From positions 1 to 60,262 of the forward strand of contig NZ_FQTY01000015.1 of the NCBI RefSeq assembly GCF_900128955.1: a DNA stretch of 60,262 nt, given 5' to 3'. The position numbers and the translations under genes were made by a program. The notes under the pieces were generated by a model, which saw nothing but the letters and a program-made list of their open reading frames with translations, ran no database searches and had not been told where the DNA came from. Source of the stretch: Tissierella praeacuta DSM 18095 (GTDB lineage: Bacteria > Bacillota > Clostridia > Tissierellales > Tissierellaceae). Of this stretch, positions 28,410 to 37,338 are shown piece by piece. Within the stretch, counting starts at the first letter, position 1. Every line of letters begins with the position of its first letter.

Positions 28410-29582
28410 TTGGAAAGAAAGATATATTATAATCTTGCAGCAATAGCTACTATAACTGCTATTATTACTTCTATAGTTCTAGTGTTTTTATTCTATGAAT
28501 ATTATAATCCAAAAGATATTATAGATAATATTAATATCAATACCTATGATATAAATAATCTACCCCAAGAAAAAGAATTATCTTATTATGATTTAAAGAT
28601 AGATGATAAAGTAGTAAGAATATCTAAGCCTATTGAGGATATCAAACATACTTTCATAGGAATATTACCTGCTATGGCTGGACTATTAGTCTTTATCTTA
28701 ATATTTTTATACATTATTTCCTCTATTTTAACATCAAAGATAATTAAACCTATAGAAATAGCCTCCTATAATATTGAAAGTATATTATCTGGTGGAGATG
28801 TTGAAGATAGCATAGTATATGAAGAACTTCAGCCATTTATTAGAACTATGGAAATACAGAAAAAGCAAATTGAAAATTATATTGAATCTTTAAAAAAGAC
28901 AGAAAAAATAAGAAGAGAATTTACTGCAAATGTAAGTCATGAACTAAAAACTCCTCTAACCTCTATAAATGGATTTGCAGAAATGATAGAAACTGGAATG
29001 GCTAACGATGATGATATTAAAAGAGCTGCTTCTATTATCCAAAAAGAAGGTAAGAGGCTTTTAAGTCTTATAGACTCCATTATCAAACTATCACAACTTG
29101 ATGATTTGTCTATTAATAGAGAATTTTCCTCAATAGACTTACTTTCTATAACACAATTTGTATGCTCAAATCTGGAAATTAATGCAAGGGAAAAAAACAT
29201 CTCCCTAAATATAACTGGAAAAAGTACAATTATAAAAGGAAATCAAAGAATGATTGAAGATTTAATATTTAATTTAGTAGATAATGCTATAAAATATAAT
29301 AAACTTAATGGGAAAGTTGATCTAGAAATACATTCTATTGATAGTTGGGGTATTCTTAAAGTTATGGATACTGGTATTGGTATTCCTTCTGAAAAACAAG
29401 ATAGGGTCTTTGAGAGATTTTATAGGGTGGATAAATCTCGTTCAAAAAAAGTAAATGGTACAGGTCTTGGGCTATCTATAGTAAAACATACTGTAGAGCA
29501 TCATGGTGGCAAAGTGTCCCTTTCAAGTATTGAAGGTAAGGGAACTACCATAGAAGTAAAATTACCTAAGGCTAATTATTAA
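28410..29582 (+). CDS. phoR: Sensor histidine kinase PhoR
   Basis: A 390-residue kinase with two membrane helices (about 8-30 and 82-105) around a short 50-residue extracellular loop, too small for a PhoR-type PAS sensor. Then come a HAMP-like linker, the HisKA helix with phospho-His177 (VSHELKTPL), and an ATPase domain with N box (LVDNAIKYN), G1 (DTGIGI), F box (FERFYRV) and G2 (GTGLGLSI). TTG start with SD GGAGGG, three bases after phoP; transcribed together. Confidence 0.88.
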   Translation: MERKIYYNLAAIATITAIITSIVLVFLFYEYYNPKDIIDNININTYDINNLPQEKELSYYDLKIDDKVVRISKPIEDIKHTFIGILPAMAGLLVFILIFLYIISSILTSKIIKPIEIASYNIESILSGGDVEDSIVYEELQPFIRTMEIQKKQIENYIESLKKTEKIRREFTANVSHELKTPLTSINGFAEMIETGMANDDDIKRAASIIQKEGKRLLSLIDSIIKLSQLDDLSINREFSSIDLLSITQFVCSNLEINAREKNISLNITGKSTIIKGNQRMIEDLIFNLVDNAIKYNKLNGKVDLEIHSIDSWGILKVMDTGIGIPSEKQDRVFERFYRVDKSRSKKVNGTGLGLSIVKHTVEHHGGKVSLSSIEGKGTTIEVKLPKANY

Positions 29583-29604
29583 CTAAAAAATCTTTTCTTA
29601 CCAT

Positions 29605-29673
29605 AAAAATATGCCCCTCCTCATAGTAAACAGTTTATTATTCTAACCATCTTCTATAGGGGGAGCATATTTT
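29605..29673. terminator. Terminator between phoR and the aminotransferase gene
   Basis: Arms AAAATATGCCCCTCC (29606-29620) and GGGGGAGCATATTTT (29659-29673), one mismatch, around a large loop; flanks are A/T-rich on both strands, so it can serve both converging genes. Confidence 0.65.
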
Positions 29674-29719
29674 AATATATAAGTTCTTTATTTATTAATC
29701 TTCTAATTAAAATTAACTA

Positions 29720-30904
29720 CTATCTCATAGATTCTTTTATTACCTTTCCAAGTCTCTTTATACCTTCTACTATTTTTTCTTCATTCATATTTGAATAATT
29801 TAATCTAAAGGTATTTTCATTTCCTCCATTAGGGAAGAAAGAACCACCTGGTACATATGCAACATTTTGTTCTAATGCTTTTAATGCCAATTCCCTAGCA
29901 TTCATATATTCAGGTAATACTACCCATGTAAACAGACCACCCTCTGGATAAGTAAAGCTTACTCCTTCTGGGAACTCTTCCTCCATGGTCTTTATCATTA
30001 CATCTCTTCTTACCTTGTATATATCAATTATCTTTTGAATATGTTGATCTATATTATAAATTTCTAGGAATTTTGCTACTTCCATTTGTGAAATAGTACT
30101 TGATTGAAGGTCTGCACCTTGTTTTACCAGTATAAATTTATTTAAAAATTCTTTATCAGCTACTACCCATCCAAGTCTTAATCCTGGGCAAAGAATTTTT
30201 GAAAAAGTACCTAAGAAAGCTACTCTTCCTTCTGTATCAAAATGTTTAACAGCTGGTAATACTTCACCTTCAAATCTTAATTCACCATATGGATTATCTT
30301 CAATTATACCTATATTATACTTGTTTGCTAATTCTACTAACTTAATCCTTCTCTCTATTGACCAAGTCTTACCTGATGGATTTTGGAAGTCTGGGATAAC
30401 ATATATAAACTTAACGTTTTCATTATTCTTTAATACTTCTTCTAATTCTTCCATATCCATACCATCTTTATCTGTAGATACTTCTATAAATTTTGGTTCA
30501 TAGGCCTTAAATGCATTGATAGCACCTAGATATGTAGGGCTCTCGCAAACTATAATATCTCCTGGATTTATAAATATCTTAGCTGCAAAATCAAGTCCTT
30601 GTTGTGATCCACTTGTCACCAATATGTTTTCAGCTTTAACATCTACTTTTACCTTTGCCATCCTCTTTGCTATAGCATCTCTAAGTGGCTGATATCCTTC
30701 TGTTGGCCCATATTGTAATGCTAAAGTTCCTGTGTTTTCTAAAACATCCTTTCCAATCTTAACTAATTCTTCTATTGGAAAAGATTCTGGTGCTGGCATA
30801 CCACCAGCAAATGAAATAATATTAGGTTGTTGTGTCAACTTTAATAATTCTCTAATTTCTGAAGCCTTGATGTTGTCCATACGCTTTGCATAATTTAATG
30901 ACAT
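29720..30904 (-). CDS. PLP-dependent aminotransferase (class I/II, 2-aminoadipate-type)
   Basis: A 394-residue fold-type I aminotransferase of the LysN/ARO8-like group. The N-terminus has ISFAGGMPAPESFP; TSGSQQGLDF and PDFQNPSGKTWS form the cofactor pocket; the Schiff-base lysine is in GTFSKILCPGLRLGW, and the substrate-carboxylate Arg is in FRLNYSN. The substrate is probably 2-aminoadipate, a branched-chain or an aromatic amino acid. The start is ATG 30904 with SD GGAGGTG; the ATG at 30919 precedes it. It stands alone, and its upstream gap (30905-31170) shows nothing I can support. Confidence 0.83.
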   Translation of the reverse strand: MSLNYAKRMDNIKASEIRELLKLTQQPNIISFAGGMPAPESFPIEELVKIGKDVLENTGTLALQYGPTEGYQPLRDAIAKRMAKVKVDVKAENILVTSGSQQGLDFAAKIFINPGDIIVCESPTYLGAINAFKAYEPKFIEVSTDKDGMDMEELEEVLKNNENVKFIYVIPDFQNPSGKTWSIERRIKLVELANKYNIGIIEDNPYGELRFEGEVLPAVKHFDTEGRVAFLGTFSKILCPGLRLGWVVADKEFLNKFILVKQGADLQSSTISQMEVAKFLEIYNIDQHIQKIIDIYKVRRDVMIKTMEEEFPEGVSFTYPEGGLFTWVVLPEYMNARELALKALEQNVAYVPGGSFFPNGGNENTFRLNYSNMNEEKIVEGIKRLGKVIKESMR

Positions 30905-31174
30905 CACACGCACCTCCATTTAATTTAGGTTTCCCTATAACCTTATCTATAGTTTACTATTAATATATTTAATTGTCTAATGATTTAATACAATTTATAT
31001 CATAAATTTAAAAGTTCACCTATTTGGAATATTTCGAAAACAATCTATTTATAATTTAATAACTTATATAGTAAATTTCTCTCATACCTCAATAGCTGGT
31101 TATGTAGGCTTTAGATTTAAAGGTTATTTGTGACTAATCTCTTATTATGACCTTTATCCGTAACTAACACAAAA

Positions 31175-31203
31175 AAGGAAATAAGATTAAATCTTATTTC
31201 CTT
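31175..31203 (-). terminator. Terminator of the citrate cluster/gntR transcript
   Basis: Stem AAGGAAATAAGATT/AATCTTATTTCCTT then TTTTTT on the minus strand. The stop codon of the GntR gene lies in the left arm. Confidence 0.85.
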
Positions 31204-31864
31204 CATCTTCCCTATCCATAACATTAGCCATAAATCTTTGTTTAGCATTTCTTACATGCAATCTGGCCAATCTCTCACTTTCATCTTCATCTCCACTGAT
31301 TATGGCTTCAAGTATATCTCTCGTTTCATCGTAGGCTGCTATTGTATGGTTAAAGTTATATAAAGATATTTTTCTAAGCCTACCTAAATTTTCGTTTAAA
31401 ACTATCATTTGATTTTTAAGCTGTTTATTAGTTGTTAAATCAATAATAGTTTCAGTCCACTTAGCATGTAAACTAAATAAATTATCATAGTTCTCTGCCT
31501 TTATACTATTCTCCATATCTTGAACTATTTCTTCAAGGAGTTTTACATCACTTCTGCGTATATTTGTACATATAAGTCGTATCATCAATCCCTCGAGATA
31601 TTCTCTCACCTCATATAATTCTAAGGCATCACGAATAGATATTTCACTTACTATTGAACCTTTTCTTGGAAAGTATGTTACTAAACCATCCTGTTCTAGC
31701 TGTTTTAATGCTTCCCTGACTGGAGTTCGACTTACCTTTAGTTTCTTTGCTATATCACTTTCTACAAGTCTTTCACCAGGTTTTAGCTGATTTTTAAGAA
31801 TATTTAATTTTAACTTTCCATACACTTCTTCAGATATTGGCTTTTTTAGTTTTATAGTAGACAT
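31187..31864 (-). CDS. GntR-family regulator (FadR/FCD type), probable citrate-cluster regulator
   Basis: 225 residues. An N-terminal winged helix (about 10-70, with LKVSRTPVREALKQLEQDGLV) is followed by a helical FCD effector domain whose metal-binding His/Asp residues (EVREYLEG, LHAKWTE, ARLHVRNAKQ) suggest a carboxylate ligand such as citrate. It ends the cit cluster, like CitO of enterococci. Two TTGTATACAA-type sites, the palindrome favoured by FadR-type regulators, sit on the cluster promoter at 38.7 kb. The start was moved to ATG 31864 (SD GGAGAG). Confidence 0.85.
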   Translation of the reverse strand: MSTIKLKKPISEEVYGKLKLNILKNQLKPGERLVESDIAKKLKVSRTPVREALKQLEQDGLVTYFPRKGSIVSEISIRDALELYEVREYLEGLMIRLICTNIRRSDVKLLEEIVQDMENSIKAENYDNLFSLHAKWTETIIDLTTNKQLKNQMIVLNENLGRLRKISLYNFNHTIAAYDETRDILEAIISGDEDESERLARLHVRNAKQRFMANVMDREDEGNKI

Positions 31865-31952
31865 ATTTTTCTCTCCAATCATGCAAATCTAATATAGTAT
31901 CTATTATTATAGCAATTTAGTTGAAAAAACCAAAATATTATTTACAAAATTA

Positions 31953-32474
31953 TTATTGTACTGAAAAATAAGAGTAATATATTTGATTAACCTTATAAAT
32001 TAATTCTTCTAGTGAATGAGAACTTGATCTACTACAAACCTTTGCATCTTTATCACATAATAAACATTTTCTTGGGTTATATCCAAGACTTCTTCGGCTT
32101 ATCTGATTGTGATTAAAATCAAAAACATCCATATCAAATAATCTGCCTAATTTATGAGTTTCTTCTATTGTTGTTGTAATCCTCTTTAATTCAATTGGAT
32201 TAATACATAAGGAAATATACCCTTCTGGTCCTGTAATTTTATATATATTTTCAATATAATCTATTTTATATCCTTTGTCTTTTAACTTATTTATAATTGT
32301 TTCCATACCTACATCATGTATTTTCCTATACTTTATACTATCTTTATTTGGTCCAGGTATATTTAATGTAAAAGATATTATACTATTTTTATATTTGTGA
32401 ATTATTTCTTTTTGTTTTATTTCTCTATCTTCTCTTGACTTTAATATTTCCATCAAAATTTTTTTATCTACCAT
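31953..32474 (-). CDS. citX: Apo-citrate lyase phosphoribosyl-dephospho-CoA transferase CitX
   Basis: 173 residues. CitX attaches the triphosphoribosyl-dephospho-CoA group to the acyl carrier subunit CitD. The motifs NIPGPNKDS, THKLGRLFDMDVFD, SRRSLGYNPRKCLLC and CSRSSSHS are family hallmarks. ATG 32474 starts one base after the citG stop, and its SD GGGGAT lies in the citG end. Coupled with citG. Confidence 0.92.
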   Translation of the reverse strand: MVDKKILMEILKSREDREIKQKEIIHKYKNSIISFTLNIPGPNKDSIKYRKIHDVGMETIINKLKDKGYKIDYIENIYKITGPEGYISLCINPIELKRITTTIEETHKLGRLFDMDVFDFNHNQISRRSLGYNPRKCLLCDKDAKVCSRSSSHSLEELIYKVNQIYYSYFSVQ

Positions 32475-32475
32475 A

Positions 32476-33345
32476 TTAATCCCCATTCTCTAAATAATAT
32501 AACATTAAAGTAACTGCAAGTAAATCTGCTGCACCACCTGGACTAATATTTTTTTCTACAAAATCTCTATCCATTTGTTTCACAAATCTTTTCCCTTCTG
32601 GTGTTAAATAACCACCAACCTCTATAGCTTCTTTTGCTTTTTCTCGAGCATACTTGAGGGTCTCCATATTATTCCTGCCTAATATATTACAGTCTTCTGT
32701 ATTACTAATTAAATGAAGTAAAACCTGTACTAAAATATGGTTTATATGATATTTGTTCTCCCTTATTAATTCTTTAAAAACAGGTAAAGAATATTTTGTT
32801 ACTGTGGCAAACCCTGACTCTACTTCTCCCCTAATTCCCTTTACTCCATATTTTTTATATAACCGTTCTCCATAAGTTAAATTATCTTTTTGATCAAGAT
32901 GATATAACTCTTCAGTTAAATCCTTAGACATTGACTTTATTAAGCTGCATATCTCTCTTGAATCTAACTGCTCAGTATTTTTCTTTTTAAATAAATTCCC
33001 TGCAGCAGTAGCAATTATTCCAAGAGAAAATATCAAACCTTTATGTGTATTTACACCATTAGTTGTACAAAACATATTTTTTTCTGCTTCTATGCCAATA
33101 GGTCTTATATTATTTAATAAAAATTTATAATCATCTTCTTGAAATTTTATTCCAGCCATAGAACATTCATAAAAATAAGGTGATAAAACTATACTACTGC
33201 TTAAAAACGTAAAAAAATCCATGTCATTATGAGAACCTGAATTTTCTCTATCTACAAGACCTGGTTTAGGAGTTGCTGATACTTCAAATAACATAGATTT
33301 AGTAGCTAATCTACTTATATAAATACTAAATTCATGATTAGTCAT
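32476..33345 (-). CDS. citG: Triphosphoribosyl-dephospho-CoA synthase CitG
   Basis: A 289-residue helical enzyme that makes the precursor of the citrate lyase prosthetic group from dephospho-CoA and ATP. Motifs PKPGLVDRENSGSHNDMD (near 27-44), TNGVNTHKG and SPGGAADLLA are diagnostic. It is separate from citX here, whereas some species fuse them. A 10-bp hairpin lies in the 72-bp gap behind citF. Confidence 0.93.
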   Translation of the reverse strand: MTNHEFSIYISRLATKSMLFEVSATPKPGLVDRENSGSHNDMDFFTFLSSSIVLSPYFYECSMAGIKFQEDDYKFLLNNIRPIGIEAEKNMFCTTNGVNTHKGLIFSLGIIATAAGNLFKKKNTEQLDSREICSLIKSMSKDLTEELYHLDQKDNLTYGERLYKKYGVKGIRGEVESGFATVTKYSLPVFKELIRENKYHINHILVQVLLHLISNTEDCNILGRNNMETLKYAREKAKEAIEVGGYLTPEGKRFVKQMDRDFVEKNISPGGAADLLAVTLMLYYLENGD

Positions 33346-33372
33346 TTTATGGCTCCTTAATTTAATATAATT

Positions 33373-33398
33373 CTGCCTATATGATTACATATAGGCAG
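33373..33398 (-). other. Hairpin between citF and citG
   Basis: Perfect arms CTGCCTATAT/ATATAGGCAG with a 6-nt loop. No T run follows, so it is more likely an mRNA-stability or processing element than a terminator. Confidence 0.4.
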
Positions 33399-33417
33399 TT
33401 AAGATTCTTACTATATA

Positions 33418-34959
33418 TTATTTCACTTGTTTAATTATGTCAATTACAGTTCCATCTCTGTACTGAACAATACCTACTATTTTTTCACCAAATTCAATAG
33501 TTTCTGGCTTTCCTGTTAACTTTTCTGCCATTTTTTGTAGTTCATCTATTGTATATAAAGGTAGCTTAGCCTTCCTAAAGTTTTCTATTAAATCTTGTCT
33601 TAAAGGATTTACTGCTATTCCATAATCAGTAACCAGTACATCTACAGTTTCCCCAGGTGTAACAACTGTTGTAACTCTATCTACTACTATAGGCAATCTT
33701 CCTCTAATTAGTGGAGCTAATATTACAGACATCTTTGCTCCAGCAGCAGTATCTGGATGTCCCCCAGAAGCTTGACTAATTACTCCATCTGATCCAGCAA
33801 TAACATTTACATTGAAATCTGTATCTATTTCTAAAGCTCCAAGCATAACTATATCTAAGTTATTTACTGCTGGTCCTGAGTTATGGGGATTGGCATAAAA
33901 AGATGCATCTATTTCGAAATGCTTTGGATTCTTTCCTATGGACTCCGCTGCAACTAAGTCAAAACATTGAGTATCAAATAACCCTCTAAATAAACCTTCT
34001 TCATGTAGTTGGACTAATTGAGCTGTAATTCCACCAAGACCAAAGCCTCCTACTATATTTTTTTCTATCATCTTATCCCTTAGCAAGGATGTAACAGCTA
34101 AGGAAGCACCTGATGCCCCTGTTTGATATGAAAAACCATTTTTAAAATAACCAGATGCTTCAATAGCTTTTACTGCATTTTCAGCAATTAGAATATCTCT
34201 TGGATTTTTATCATGCCTTATTACTCCTGAAACTATACCCTTTGGATTTCCTATTGAATCTACAACAACTACATAATCAACTTGAGTTTGATTAATGCTT
34301 GCAGGTAAACAAGGGTATTCAACTAAATTATCAGTTATCAAAACTACTTGATCTGCATATTTAGCATCTACCATTGCATATCCCAATGATCCACATAAAG
34401 ATTTACCATTAAATCCATTAGCATTTCCATATTCATCACAGGAAGGAGCACCTAAAAAAGCAACATCTATTTTTAATTCTCCAGACTCTATAGCTCTTGC
34501 TCTTCCACCATGAGATCTGATTATTACTGGATAATCCATTATTCCCTCAGAAATTGCTGTACCAAGAGGCTCTCTAATTCCACTGGATTCAATCTTAGTA
34601 ATGACTCCATTTTTTATATGTTCTATTAATGACCCATGACATGTCCCCAAGGAACTAGGTGCTAATCTTAAATTTTTTATCCCCATCTTTGCAATGACGT
34701 CTACAACCATATTAACTATATAATCTCCGTTTCTAAAATGATGATGAAATGAGATTGTCATACCATCCTTTAATCCTGTAGCCTTCACTGCTTCTTCTAT
34801 GTTCTTAATTAATTTACTTTTATGAGGTAATGGTCTTTTTAACTTGGAACCAGCTTTGATTCCTTCTGGTACAACACTGAATGGCTTTTCATATGGTTTC
34901 AAATGCCCAATCCCTTCAATATATTCGGGTATATCCCTTCCAACACCGTTTTTAACCAA
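33418..34959 (-). CDS. citF: Citrate lyase alpha subunit (citrate CoA-transferase)
   Basis: A 513-residue subunit that exchanges acetyl for citryl on the acyl carrier protein. Family motifs include NGVGRDIPEYIEG at the start, SFHHHFRNGD, GGHPDTAAGAKM and VTDYGIAVNP near the C-terminus. The likely start is TTG 34959, nine bases after SD AAGGAGG. The ATG at 34968 touches the SD and is a weaker candidate. It overlaps citE by 8 bp. Confidence 0.93.
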   Translation of the reverse strand: MVKNGVGRDIPEYIEGIGHLKPYEKPFSVVPEGIKAGSKLKRPLPHKSKLIKNIEEAVKATGLKDGMTISFHHHFRNGDYIVNMVVDVIAKMGIKNLRLAPSSLGTCHGSLIEHIKNGVITKIESSGIREPLGTAISEGIMDYPVIIRSHGGRARAIESGELKIDVAFLGAPSCDEYGNANGFNGKSLCGSLGYAMVDAKYADQVVLITDNLVEYPCLPASINQTQVDYVVVVDSIGNPKGIVSGVIRHDKNPRDILIAENAVKAIEASGYFKNGFSYQTGASGASLAVTSLLRDKMIEKNIVGGFGLGGITAQLVQLHEEGLFRGLFDTQCFDLVAAESIGKNPKHFEIDASFYANPHNSGPAVNNLDIVMLGALEIDTDFNVNVIAGSDGVISQASGGHPDTAAGAKMSVILAPLIRGRLPIVVDRVTTVVTPGETVDVLVTDYGIAVNPLRQDLIENFRKAKLPLYTIDELQKMAEKLTGKPETIEFGEKIVGIVQYRDGTVIDIIKQVK

Positions 34960-35848
34960 TGAAATCATCCTCCTTATATACACCTGTAGCTTTAGCTAGT
35001 TCAATAACCCTATAAGCTCTATCGACTATTGGGCCATCAACCATTTTCCCATCAACAGCAATTACCCCTGAACCTTTACTTTCTGCTTCTTTAATCCCAT
35101 ATAAAACCCTAATTGCATGTTGTATTTCTTTTTCTGTAGGTTCATATATTTTATGTGTTAAACCTATTTGTCTAGGATGTATAACTGATTTTCCGTCAAA
35201 TCCCATCTGTTTAATTAACTTAACTTCCTCTATAAAACCCTCATCATTATTAACATCTGAGTATACAGTATCAAGGGCATGTATTCCTGCTGCTCTTGCT
35301 GCTAAAAGCAATTGACCTCTAGCACTTAATAATTCTACACCACTGGAGGATCTTGTAGTCTTCATATTAGTAACAAAATCTTCTGCACCAATTGCCATAG
35401 CAACTAATCTCTTACTAGCAGTAGCAATTTTATATGCATTCATTATTCCTAAAGGGCTCTCTATTGCGGCCATTAATTTTATTGTTCCAACTTCAATATT
35501 TATTTTTTCTTCTATTTCCGTTATAAGTCTATCAGCTTCAATTACATCCTCTGGTGTATCAGTTTTTGGCAGCCTAATAATATCAGGTTTTGCTCTAACC
35601 ATAGCTTCAAAATCATCCCTGCCAAAAGGAGTATCTAAACCATTTACCCTTACAACAGTTTCAGTGTCTCTATAATCTATTGTTTTTAAAGCATTATATA
35701 CTAAAAATCTAGCTGCATCCTTCTCCCTCAATGAAACTGCATCTTCTAAATCAAACATTATTGAATCAGAACCATAAATATGTCCATCTGTTATCATTGA
35801 AGGATTGTTACCTGGTATAAACATCATAGTTCTTCTTAATCTAGCCAT
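34952..35848 (-). CDS. citE: Citrate lyase beta subunit (citryl-ACP lyase)
   Basis: A 298-residue TIM-barrel lyase that splits citryl-ACP into acetyl-ACP and oxaloacetate. The metal- and substrate-site motifs are MFIPGNNP, FDLEDAVS, VRVNGLDTPFG, AAIESPLGI and GAEDF. Start ATG 35848 after a long SD GGGGGGAGTGA, five bases behind citD. Coupled with citF by overlap. Confidence 0.95.
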   Translation of the reverse strand: MARLRRTMMFIPGNNPSMITDGHIYGSDSIMFDLEDAVSLREKDAARFLVYNALKTIDYRDTETVVRVNGLDTPFGRDDFEAMVRAKPDIIRLPKTDTPEDVIEADRLITEIEEKINIEVGTIKLMAAIESPLGIMNAYKIATASKRLVAMAIGAEDFVTNMKTTRSSSGVELLSARGQLLLAARAAGIHALDTVYSDVNNDEGFIEEVKLIKQMGFDGKSVIHPRQIGLTHKIYEPTEKEIQHAIRVLYGIKEAESKGSGVIAVDGKMVDGPIVDRAYRVIELAKATGVYKEDDFIG

Positions 35849-35853
35849 ATATA

Positions 35854-36144
35854 TCACTCCCCCCAATTATAATTTGAACTTCCTGTAGCCCTATATAGAG
35901 CTGCTTCTGTTCTTGCCTTAATCACATAATCTATTGCACCTTTGTCTACAGCATTAACCAAGGCATTTTCCACTCCATAGCTTTTTATAGTGTCCTCAAT
36001 CACCTTTACAATCTGTTTTCCGAATTGTTTTTTCACTGAGCTTTGTAGTATTACTTCAATACCAGGATTATCTGTTGGCTGAATAGTAACTGTTATATCA
36101 CTGGATTCCATAGTTCCAGCAATACCTACCTTATTAATTTCCAT
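35854..36144 (-). CDS. citD: Citrate lyase gamma subunit (acyl carrier protein)
   Basis: A 96-residue acyl carrier protein. The prosthetic-group serine is Ser14 in AGTMESSD, matching the family site. The C-terminal stretch GAIDYVIKARTEAALYRA is also typical. SD GAGGGGG. Confidence 0.95.
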   Translation of the reverse strand: MEINKVGIAGTMESSDITVTIQPTDNPGIEVILQSSVKKQFGKQIVKVIEDTIKSYGVENALVNAVDKGAIDYVIKARTEAALYRATGSSNYNWGE

Positions 36145-36215
36145 ATGTTGAAACCCCCTCTTAAAATTTATATATATTAAAAAACCTTAAGTTCTCAATT
36201 AATTTCAATCTTAGC

Positions 36216-37262
36216 TTAATGTCTAGAGTCAGTATTTCTAATTTTATTTACTATTGGCTTTGCCTCTTCAGAAATCAAATACTCATAAGTAGTTGATGGT
36301 ACAATTCTTTTTATAGACCCTAAATCATTATTTTTTATATATTCTCTTACTTTAGAAGCACTTATTACATTTTCATCTTTTATAATTCTAGGTAATTCTA
36401 TAACTTCTATCTCATAATTAGGTAATACCTTTTTCATAATTTCATTATATTCTTTAGTTACAAGACAATTTGGTTCTTCTCCTATATATCTTCTATTTAT
36501 TCCCAAAGAAGGAGCAATATAAGAAGAAAAGATTTTTAAATCTAATAATGCATGGGTTTTAACAATATTAGATGATTCTTTCATAAAATATGAAGGAAAA
36601 GTAGAGTTAGAAATAATATAATCTTCACCCCTATGAAGGATTATATTAGATAAATGTTTTGTTCCCTCTTTCACTAAATTAAATCGTACATTAGGGGGAA
36701 AAAGTGACTTATCCTCCCAAACTATAAATACATGTACAAAATCACTATTTAAAGATGCCTTTTCTATTAGAAACTGATGTCCTAAAGTAAAAGGATTGCA
36801 ATTCATAACTATAGATGAAATAATATTACCATCTTTTTTATATTTATTAAGTTTTTTTGTATATCTTTTTATCCCTTGAGGATCATTTTCTAATAAAACT
36901 ACTTGTTCTTTCACTTGTGCTATTTCATAAAACCCCATATCATTAAACATATTAATATTACTTGGTTTTGTAAATATAAACAGATGAGTATTTCCTCTAT
37001 GATACTCTTCATTTATTAATAAAGACACTATCTTATTGGAAAATCCCTTTCCATGATAATCTGGATGTACTGCAATACACTTTAGTACTTTTCCTGATAA
37101 TGAACCTGTACCCACAATCTTATCATCTTCATAAAGAGCTACTGTATATTCTACATCTGTTTCTAGACTAAGACCTTGAGACAATAAAAATTCCTCAACT
37201 TGAACCTTCTCCCTTGGATTATTCAAACAAATCGTCCTTATATGAATATCTTCACTTATCAT
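36216..37262 (-). CDS. citC: [Citrate (pro-3S)-lyase] ligase
   Basis: A 348-residue enzyme that acetylates the prosthetic thiol of citrate lyase with acetate and ATP, switching the enzyme on. An N-terminal GNAT-like domain (1-130, HPDYHGKGFSNKIVSLL) precedes a nucleotidyltransferase domain (from 148, SIVMNCNPFTLGHQFLIE, with the HxGH-like GHQF) and a late SASKVRE motif. Usual length. Confidence 0.93.
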   Translation of the reverse strand: MISEDIHIRTICLNNPREKVQVEEFLLSQGLSLETDVEYTVALYEDDKIVGTGSLSGKVLKCIAVHPDYHGKGFSNKIVSLLINEEYHRGNTHLFIFTKPSNINMFNDMGFYEIAQVKEQVVLLENDPQGIKRYTKKLNKYKKDGNIISSIVMNCNPFTLGHQFLIEKASLNSDFVHVFIVWEDKSLFPPNVRFNLVKEGTKHLSNIILHRGEDYIISNSTFPSYFMKESSNIVKTHALLDLKIFSSYIAPSLGINRRYIGEEPNCLVTKEYNEIMKKVLPNYEIEVIELPRIIKDENVISASKVREYIKNNDLGSIKRIVPSTTYEYLISEEAKPIVNKIRNTDSRH

Positions 37263-37292
37263 TTTTATAACTCCCCACCATTTATATTAAGG

Positions 37293-37330
37293 ATTGATGC
37301 ATTGCTTAAATTATTAAGCAATGCATCAAT
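37293..37330 (-). other. Strong hairpin between the citrate transporter and citC
   Basis: Perfect 17-bp arms ATTGATGCATTGCTTAA/TTAAGCAATGCATCAAT with a 4-nt loop. On the minus strand it is followed by CCTTAATA, not a T run, so it may stabilise or partially end the transporter message while letting citC-citX be transcribed. Confidence 0.55.
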
Positions 37331-37338
37331 TTACTATT

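Noticed and set aside
31028-31042. CodY-box-like AATATTTCGAAAACA
   Set aside because: Only about 10 of 15 positions fit and the site is far from the aminotransferase start.
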